From Acidobacteria bacterium RIFCSPLOWO2_12_FULL_66_21 (GTDB lineage Bacteria > Acidobacteriota > Vicinamibacteria > Vicinamibacterales > 2-12-FULL-66-21): a stretch of DNA of 64,000 nucleotides. The notes below the pieces were generated by a model that saw nothing but the letters and a program-made list of their open reading frames with translations, did not search any database and had not been told where the DNA came from. Where the stretch lies: assembly GCA_001767455.1 (NCBI GenBank), contig MELC01000081.1:27060-91059 (forward strand). The letters run 5' to 3'. The position numbers and the translations under genes are program-made. Shown one piece after another: positions 58,884 to 64,000 of the stretch (its first letter is position 1; the number at the start of each line of letters is the position of its first letter).

Positions 58884-59077
58884 TTACTTCTCGGCGCTCG
58901 CGGGGGCCGCGAGCCGCCGCCACAGGCGCATCAAGTCGATGGCCACACCGACTCTGTACGTGTCCTTGTTGTTGTTCGGAGCCGCGACGACGTCGGCGTC
59001 GGTCCAGCGGGCTCCTGCGCCCGTGCGGTTGCCGCGGCCACCAGGAAAAGCGCGACCGGCGCCGCAGTTCGTGGCAT
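58884..59077 (-). pseudogene. frameshifted small exported-protein gene
   Basis: ATG at 59077 begins a signal peptide (MPRTAAPVALFLVAAATARAQ) and its frame stops at 58931. A second frame overlapping it contains DADVVAAPNNNKDTYRVGV and IDLMRLWRRLAAPASAEK, ending at a TAA at 58884, eight bases before the patatin start. One frameshift would join them into a small secreted protein of about 60 residues. It may be a broken gene or a sequence error. Confidence 0.5.
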
Positions 59078-59145
59078 GGACTTCGACGGGGACTCTCCTT
59101 GGATAACGTCCGCCGACGACAAAGCGAACACGCGCGCCCTAATCT

Positions 59146-59817
59146 CTACGACCTCGGGCTGAACACGAGGAAGTACTGATAGGGAAGGAACGTGTGTTCC
59201 TTCACCAGCCGGAAGCCGTTCTGCTCGAACTCGTGGACGACCTCGTCGCGCGATATCCGCATCTCCATCGGCGGGCCGACCGGCGTTTCCTTCTTCTGGA
59301 AGTCGAGAATGATGACCTGCCCGCCCGGCTTCAGCGCCTTCTTCAGCACCGATAGATAGCGCGCGTGTCCCTCGATGTGGTGCCACGTTTCGGAGAGGAA
59401 AACACGATCCACCGAGGCGCCGGCCAGCAGCGGGTCGTCGGGCGGGGCGAGTATGGTCCTGACGTTGTCCACCCCCGCGTCACGGACCCGCCGGTTCAGG
59501 TACGTAATCATGTCCGGGCTGACGTCAACCGCGTAGACACGGCCGGCGGGACCCACATGCGCGGCGAACCGCAGCGAGAAGTATCCTGAGCCGGACCCTA
59601 TGTCCGCGAGGCGCTCACCCTCGCGCAGCGCCAGCGCCATCATGACTTCGTGCGGCTTCTGGTAGGCGTCGCGCGCCGGATCCTCCAGCATCGCGATGTA
59701 CGCCTTCGGGTCCTGATGCAGCTTGTGCATCTCCTCCATGGTTTTGGGGATCGCCTGCGCGCCGGCGCGTGCCGCCAACGCCGTCGTCACCGCTGCGACC
59801 AGTATCACCCGTCTCAT
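59146..59817 (-). CDS. exported SAM-dependent methyltransferase-like protein (1)
   Basis: This 223-residue protein has a class I SAM-methyltransferase core, LADIGSGSGYFSLRFA (about 70-85), YAVDVSPDMI and LSETWHHIEG, preceded by a signal peptide (1-20, RAGAQ). SAM is a cytoplasmic cofactor, so export is unexpected; possible explanations are a lipid-linked role, a lost cofactor function or a false signal prediction. It is related to the protein at 62972-63640, which lies on the other side of the PadR/ADOP pair. Confidence 0.82.
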   Translation of the reverse strand: MRRVILVAAVTTALAARAGAQAIPKTMEEMHKLHQDPKAYIAMLEDPARDAYQKPHEVMMALALREGERLADIGSGSGYFSLRFAAHVGPAGRVYAVDVSPDMITYLNRRVRDAGVDNVRTILAPPDDPLLAGASVDRVFLSETWHHIEGHARYLSVLKKALKPGGQVIILDFQKKETPVGPPMEMRISRDEVVHEFEQNGFRLVKEHTFLPYQYFLVFSPRS

Positions 59818-59945
59818 CCATTCCTCCGTGACCAGAGCCCTCGACCGGATTCTGCCAGATCGCAGCAGCCCCCAGTGAACCTTTCGGGCCGTTCCCGCGT
59901 CTATGTTCCATCAGACATTCTGATGGAGTGGCGGAGGAGGGCCGG

Positions 59946-60311
59946 ATGACACTCAAGACGCGGCAGACCAGCGGCACGCCGGACCTGCTCCAGGGCACCC
60001 TGGACATGCTGGTGCTCCAGACCCTCATCCTGGGCCCCGCGCACGGCTACACCATCGCCACCCTGATCGCGCAGCGGTCCGAGGACGCGCTGCAGGTCGA
60101 GCAGGGCTCCCTCTATCCGGCGCTCAACCGTCTCGAGGATCGCGGCTGGGTGGCGTCCTTCTGGGGCACCTCCGAGAACAACCGCAAGGCCCGATATTAC
60201 CGCCTGACACGGGCGGGCAAACGCCAGCTCACCGAGGAAACGTCCCGCTGGCAGCACATGGTCGCGGCCATCGCGCGTGTCATGCGTCCCATCGAGCCGG
60301 AGCGCGAGTAA
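59946..60311 (+). CDS. PadR-family transcription regulator
   Basis: This 121-residue winged-helix repressor has [25 protein letters not shown] and the wing-forming [16 protein letters not shown] segment, as in PadR-like regulators paired with ADOP permeases. A GGAGGAGGG ribosome site precedes the ATG at 59946. It overlaps the permease by one base (TAATG). It probably represses its own operon in response to an unknown ligand. Confidence 0.93.
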   Translation: MTLKTRQTSGTPDLLQGTLDMLVLQTLILGPAHGYTIATLIAQRSEDALQVEQGSLYPALNRLEDRGWVASFWGTSENNRKARYYRLTRAGKRQLTEETSRWQHMVAAIARVMRPIEPERE

Positions 60312-62986
60312 TGGGGTTCCGGCGCTTCGTCCGCCGCGGCTGGCTCGACGCCGAGCGTGCGCGCGAGATGCAGGCGCACCTCGATCATCACGTCGACGAT
60401 TTGATCGCCGCCGGCTGTACCCGCGAAGCGGCGGTCCGCGAAGCTAGGCATCGTTTCGGCAATCCCACGGCGATTCGCGAGGAGATCTACGAGATGAACA
60501 GCCTCCCGATTCTCGAGACCCTGACGCGCGACCTGCGCTACTCGCTCCGGATGCTCCGCAAGACCCCGGGGTTCACTATCGCGGCGGTGCTCACGCTCGC
60601 GCTTGGCATCGGTGCGAACACGGCCGTCTTCAGCGTCGTTGACGCGCTGCTGTTCAGGCCGCTGCCGTATCCGCGGCCGGATCGCCTCGCGCTGCTGCAG
60701 TACCACACGAGGACGCCGCAAGAGGGGGACTCTCGGCAGACGGGCGCGAACGGCCGGATGTGGATGGCCGTGCGTGACAACGCGACCACAGTCGATGCCG
60801 CGGCGGTCGGCGGAACCGCCGGCGTGAACCTCGTGGCCAGGGGCCAGGCCGCCTACGTTCAGCAGCAGCGCGTGGCCGCCGGCTACTTCCACGTGACGGG
60901 CATTCCACCGTTCATCGGGCGGGAATTCACGCGCGAGGAGGACGTCACCGGTGGACCGGCGGTCGTGCTTCTCAGCTACGAACTGTGGACGCGCGTGTTC
61001 GGCGCCGATCCAGGGGTGGTCGGCCAGGCGATCACGCTGCGTGGCGAAGCCTATACGGTCGTCGGTGTGCTGCCGGAGAAGTTTCCCATCACGCAGCGCA
61101 GCAGCTTCACCGCCGGCCAGGGCGTCGATCTGTGGACCCCGTTGAGAGCGGCAACGACCGGGGAAGGGGGCGGGATCAACTACGCCGTTGTGGCGCGGCT
61201 GCATGACGGGGTGGGCTGGGCCGAGGCACGGAACGACATGAAGCGGCTGTCGCCCCTGGCATTTCGATCCGTGCCGCCGGACACGATCGCCGAGCTCGAC
61301 CTCGCGCCCATGCAGGCGGCGATGACAGAGGGCGTCCGGCAGCCGCTGTTGATGCTCTGGGGGGCCGTCGCGATCGTGCTGTTGATCGCCTGCGTGAACA
61401 TCGCGGGGCTGCTGCTCGCGCGCGCCGTCACGCGGACGCGCGAGATCGGCACGCGGATGGCGCTTGGCAGCGGCCGCCGCGCCGTCATCCGGCAGCTGCT
61501 CGTCGAGAGCGTGGTCCTCGCCCTGATCGGAGCGGCCGCGGGCCTGGTCGTCGGATGGACCGTTCTCTCGCTGCTCGGCCAGCTCGGCGCGGAGGTGTTC
61601 GACCTGTGGCAGCCCTTGGTGCTGAACGGCCGCGCCGTCGCGGCAACGCTCGCCATCGCGCTCCTCACGAGCGTCATTTTCGGCCTGGTGCCGGCGCTGC
61701 AGGCGTCGAGGCTCGACATCCAGGCCGCGCTGGGCGAGGCGGGCATGCGCGGGGTCGCGGCTGCCTCGAACCGCTGGCCGCGCCGGCTGCTCGTCATCGC
61801 CGAAGTCGCGCTCGGCGTGGTGCTCATCGTCAGCGCCGGACTGCTCGTGCGCACGTTCGTCCACCTGCGCGATCTGAACCCGGGGTTCGACGACAGGGAC
61901 CTGGTGACCCTGAGCGTGTCGCTGCAGGACGCGCGCTACCGCGATCCGGTCGCGGTGCAGCAGTTGTTCGACGCCACGTTGAGCCGGATGCGCGCGGTCC
62001 CCGGGGTCGAGGGAGCGGGCGTCGCGCTCGGCATGCCGTATGCTCGCCTGTTGAACAACGGCATCAGGCGCGTCGATGGCCGCCACACCGATCCGCCGAA
62101 CGAGGGGCAGATTACCAACATGACCTACGTGACGCCGGGGTTCTTCGAAACGCTGAAGGTGCCGCTAGGTGCGGGGCGGATCATCACGGACGCTGACACC
62201 GCTTCGTCGCTTCCGATTGCCGTCGTCAACCAGGCCTTCGTCGATCGCTACTACAAGGATGACGACTCCGTGCTCGGGCGGCACATCGCCTCGGGGCAGG
62301 TGACGCGCGAGATTGTGGGCATCATCGGGAACACGCAGCAGGGCGCAGCGGGGTGGGGCGACTTCGGGCCGATTTCGCCTTTGCCCTGCGTGTACGTTCC
62401 GGTCTCGCAGACGACGGGCCCATTCCTGACGCTCGTCCATACCTGGTTCCAGCCGTCGTGGGTGGTGCGCTCGACGACCGCGGCCGACGCGCTGGTGCCG
62501 CAGCTACGGCAGGCGATCGAGGCCGTGGATCCGCAGCTGCCGATCGCGAAGGTCAGCACGATTGACGACCTGCGCGCCGAGCGGCTCGCCGCCGAGCGGT
62601 TCATGATGTGGCTCGTTGCGGGCCTCGGGTTTCTGGCCCTCGTGCTCTCGGCCGTCGGGATTCACGGGCTGATCGCGAGCGGCGTCAACGAGCGGACGCG
62701 CGAGATCGGTATCCGCCTCGCGCTCGGTGCGACCGGGCGCCAGGCGATGATGGCGGTGGTGGCGCCGGGCATCGTGCTGGCCGGCGTCGGTGTCGCGATC
62801 GGGGGGGCCGCCGCGCTCGCTGCCTCACGCCTGTTGCGGTCGTTCCTCTGGGGCGTGACCGCCACCGATCCGCTGACGTTCGGCGCGGTCATCGCCGTGC
62901 TGCTGGCCGTGGCGGTTGTGGCCAGCGTGATGCCGGCGCTACGGGTGCTTCGGCTCGATCCCGCGCAAACGTTACGGGCGGAATAA
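60311..62986 (+). CDS. ADOP-type (acidobacterial duplicated orphan permease) ABC permease
   Basis: This 891-residue protein has the ADOP N-terminal domain (about 10-65, [19 protein letters not shown]) followed by a MacB-like periplasmic core domain and FtsX units. Hydrophobic segments are grouped at about 90-115, 350-490 and 770-885. [27 protein letters not shown] and [18 protein letters not shown] are duplicated-permease hallmarks. No ATPase gene is next to it, hence the term orphan. Substrate unknown; this family is very abundant in Acidobacteria and supports that lineage. Confidence 0.94.
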   Translation: MGFRRFVRRGWLDAERAREMQAHLDHHVDDLIAAGCTREAAVREARHRFGNPTAIREEIYEMNSLPILETLTRDLRYSLRMLRKTPGFTIAAVLTLALGIGANTAVFSVVDALLFRPLPYPRPDRLALLQYHTRTPQEGDSRQTGANGRMWMAVRDNATTVDAAAVGGTAGVNLVARGQAAYVQQQRVAAGYFHVTGIPPFIGREFTREEDVTGGPAVVLLSYELWTRVFGADPGVVGQAITLRGEAYTVVGVLPEKFPITQRSSFTAGQGVDLWTPLRAATTGEGGGINYAVVARLHDGVGWAEARNDMKRLSPLAFRSVPPDTIAELDLAPMQAAMTEGVRQPLLMLWGAVAIVLLIACVNIAGLLLARAVTRTREIGTRMALGSGRRAVIRQLLVESVVLALIGAAAGLVVGWTVLSLLGQLGAEVFDLWQPLVLNGRAVAATLAIALLTSVIFGLVPALQASRLDIQAALGEAGMRGVAAASNRWPRRLLVIAEVALGVVLIVSAGLLVRTFVHLRDLNPGFDDRDLVTLSVSLQDARYRDPVAVQQLFDATLSRMRAVPGVEGAGVALGMPYARLLNNGIRRVDGRHTDPPNEGQITNMTYVTPGFFETLKVPLGAGRIITDADTASSLPIAVVNQAFVDRYYKDDDSVLGRHIASGQVTREIVGIIGNTQQGAAGWGDFGPISPLPCVYVPVSQTTGPFLTLVHTWFQPSWVVRSTTAADALVPQLRQAIEAVDPQLPIAKVSTIDDLRAERLAAERFMMWLVAGLGFLALVLSAVGIHGLIASGVNERTREIGIRLALGATGRQAMMAVVAPGIVLAGVGVAIGGAAALAASRLLRSFLWGVTATDPLTFGAVIAVLLAVAVVASVMPALRVLRLDPAQTLRAE

Positions 62987-63640
62987 GGGTTTCCTCGCGA
63001 ACACCAGGAAATACTTGTCCGGAAAGAGCGTGATGTCCTCGACCTGCACGAGCCCGGCGTCCTTCGTCCAGCCGGCGAGCTGCTCGCGCGTGACCTCCAG
63101 ATCCGGCTGACCGCGGTGCGGCCCGCGGCCGGGCTCGTAGTCAACGACGACGATGCGGCCGGATGGGGCCAGATAGCCGGCCAGCGTCTTGAGATACGCC
63201 GCGCGACCCTCCACATGGTGGATCACGTCGTGGAACAGCGCGACGTCAACGATTTTGACAGGCAGGACCGGATCGGTGAACTTGCCGAGCACCGTCTCGA
63301 CGTTGGTGAGCTGGGCGGCCGCAACGCGTTTCCTGATTTCAGGAAAGAACCCGGCGTCGATCTCCACGGCGTAGACGCGCCCTCTGGGGGAGACCGCCCT
63401 GGCGAGCGGCACTTCGAGCAGGCCCGAGCCGGCGCCGATGTCGGCGACCGTCTGCCCAGGCCGGAGCTTCATGGCCGCGACGATCTCGTCGATCTTGAGA
63501 CCCGCGACGCGGACGGGGCCGTCGAGCGTCCTGATCCATTCCTCGGCCGGCCGCGACCCGAGTTGTCCCGCCGCCGGCGCGGTCGACGCCGACAGGAGCA
63601 CGACGCCGACGAAAGCGGCGAACAGTCGCTGAAATCGCAT
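62972..63640 (-). CDS. exported SAM-dependent methyltransferase-like protein (2)
   Basis: This 222-residue protein has a signal peptide (about 1-25) and class I methyltransferase motifs [26 protein letters not shown] and [10 protein letters not shown]. It is a paralogue of the protein at 59146-59817 with the same ending style ([13 protein letters not shown] versus LPYQYFLVFSPRS). Its end overlaps the ADOP end by 15 bases in convergent orientation. The ATG at 63640 gives a normal signal peptide; an upstream start is less likely. Confidence 0.8.
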   Translation of the reverse strand: MRFQRLFAAFVGVVLLSASTAPAAGQLGSRPAEEWIRTLDGPVRVAGLKIDEIVAAMKLRPGQTVADIGAGSGLLEVPLARAVSPRGRVYAVEIDAGFFPEIRKRVAAAQLTNVETVLGKFTDPVLPVKIVDVALFHDVIHHVEGRAAYLKTLAGYLAPSGRIVVVDYEPGRGPHRGQPDLEVTREQLAGWTKDAGLVQVEDITLFPDKYFLVFARKPLFRP

Positions 63641-63817
63641 CGGACGACCTCCCTCGAGGCGCCATCTTACACTCGGTCCGGCACGGATCAAGCGCGCCGT
63701 CTTCGTGCCGGGCGCCGCGGCGGGCCAGTCGAGGTTCTCAGTCCCGAAGGCGACAAGGGGAGTGGCGGCGCGACGAGGTTACGCACCCGACACGCGCTGG
63801 CCATTGAAAGGGGAGAG

Positions 63818-63845
63818 CCGGTGGAGCTCCGACACGCTCCACCGG
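63818..63845. terminator. perfect 10-bp inverted repeat
   Basis: CCGGTGGAGC (63818-63827) and GCTCCACCGG (63836-63845) form a stem with an eight-base loop. It lies beyond the end of the minus-strand gene entering from the right and may terminate it; no T-run is present. Confidence 0.45.
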
Positions 63846-63870
63846 CCGGTTGCCGAGGCCGCCGCAACAG

Positions 63871-63946
63871 GCAGCCCTGAAGGGCTGCGCAACATGTCTG
63901 CGGCGGGTACGGCTCGCGTCCCGGTTGCGCAGGGCTTCAGCCCTGC
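63871..63946. repeat. two oppositely oriented palindromic repeats
   Basis: GCAGCCCT-GA-AGGGCTGC (63871-63888) and GCAGGGCT-TC-AGCCCTGC (63929-63946) are each perfect 8-bp stems. They are related to the element at 54300-54317, pointing to a dispersed repeat family in this genome. Confidence 0.75.
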
Positions 63947-63964
63947 TTCAACCGGACCGCGCGA

Positions 63965-64000
63965 CTACCAGTTGAACCGGATCATCAACTGGCCGATGCG
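63965..64000 (-). CDS. C-terminal end of a probable outer-membrane beta-barrel protein (partial)
   Basis: The last 11 residues before the TAG (RIGQLMIRFNW) are visible on the minus strand; the rest lies beyond the right edge. Alternating hydrophobic residues ending in a terminal aromatic are the usual C-terminal signature of outer-membrane barrel proteins such as TonB-dependent receptors. Too short for any firm assignment. Confidence 0.4.
   Translation of the reverse strand, partial: RIGQLMIRFNW

Larger units (their letters stand above)
63641..63964. other. intergenic region with repeats and hairpins
   Basis: No reading frame here has a recognisable product. The region holds the inverted repeat at 63818-63845, the pair of palindromic repeats at 63871-63946, and presumably the promoter of the methyltransferase gene. 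Confidence 0.55.

Overview
The window is GC-rich chromosomal DNA. An Acidobacteriota host, probably a Vicinamibacteria-like lineage, is the best inference. The clearest marker is a PadR regulator overlapping an ADOP-type permease (acidobacterial duplicated orphan permease, 59946-62986). Further support comes from several carboxypeptidase-regulatory-domain proteins, a TMTC-like membrane/TPR protein and many short palindromic repeats. I saw no rRNA, tRNA, CRISPR array, transposase or integrase. Core genes (gcvT-gcvH-gcvP, nnr, tsaE, guaB, secA) argue for a chromosome rather than a plasmid or phage.

Layout. 1-18177: a Tc-type ABC toxin locus on the plus strand, made of a TcB-TcC (SpvB/RHS) fusion cut by the left window edge and a TcA split into two proteins. 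The RHS core is followed by a C-terminal effector that I read as a PD-(D/E)XK-type nuclease candidate with a tail of 13-residue repeats. 18210-22517: an inactive-looking M1 peptidase homologue, a small secreted protein and the TMTC-like protein, whose reading frame carries three in-frame repeat insertions. 23022-25852: ComEA-like, pseudopilin, PilZ and AAA+ regulator genes. 25972-30510: a small Cys-containing exported protein, a lipoprotein, an ABC permease and ATPase, and a large exported protein; the last four are joined by ATGA overlaps. 35915-31039, opposite strand: a membrane-anchored thioredoxin-like protein, a fulvocin-C-like Cys-rich protein broken by one in-frame TAA, and two carboxypeptidase-regulatory-domain proteins.

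35952-40962 is an accessory patch with an HTH-like protein, a less GC-rich PIN-domain gene, a nucleotidyltransferase-fold/small-protein pair, a [2Fe-2S]-ferredoxin/methyltransferase fusion, a DUF6448 protein and gene fragments. 41168-45639 is the glycine cleavage operon. 45734-53929 holds a class IV aminotransferase (with another in-frame repeat insertion), nnr, tsaE, an esterase remnant, guaB and secA. 53971-54274 is a tandem palindromic repeat array. 54343-64000 holds an M23 peptidase, a multi-membrane patatin with its partner, two exported SAM-methyltransferase paralogues flanking the PadR/ADOP pair, and the last residues of a probable outer-membrane barrel protein.

The most interesting parts are the Tc locus with its unusual effector, the repeats inserted in frame inside coding regions, the facing ABC and thioredoxin/Cys-rich operons that may serve a secreted peptide, and the ferredoxin-methyltransferase fusion.
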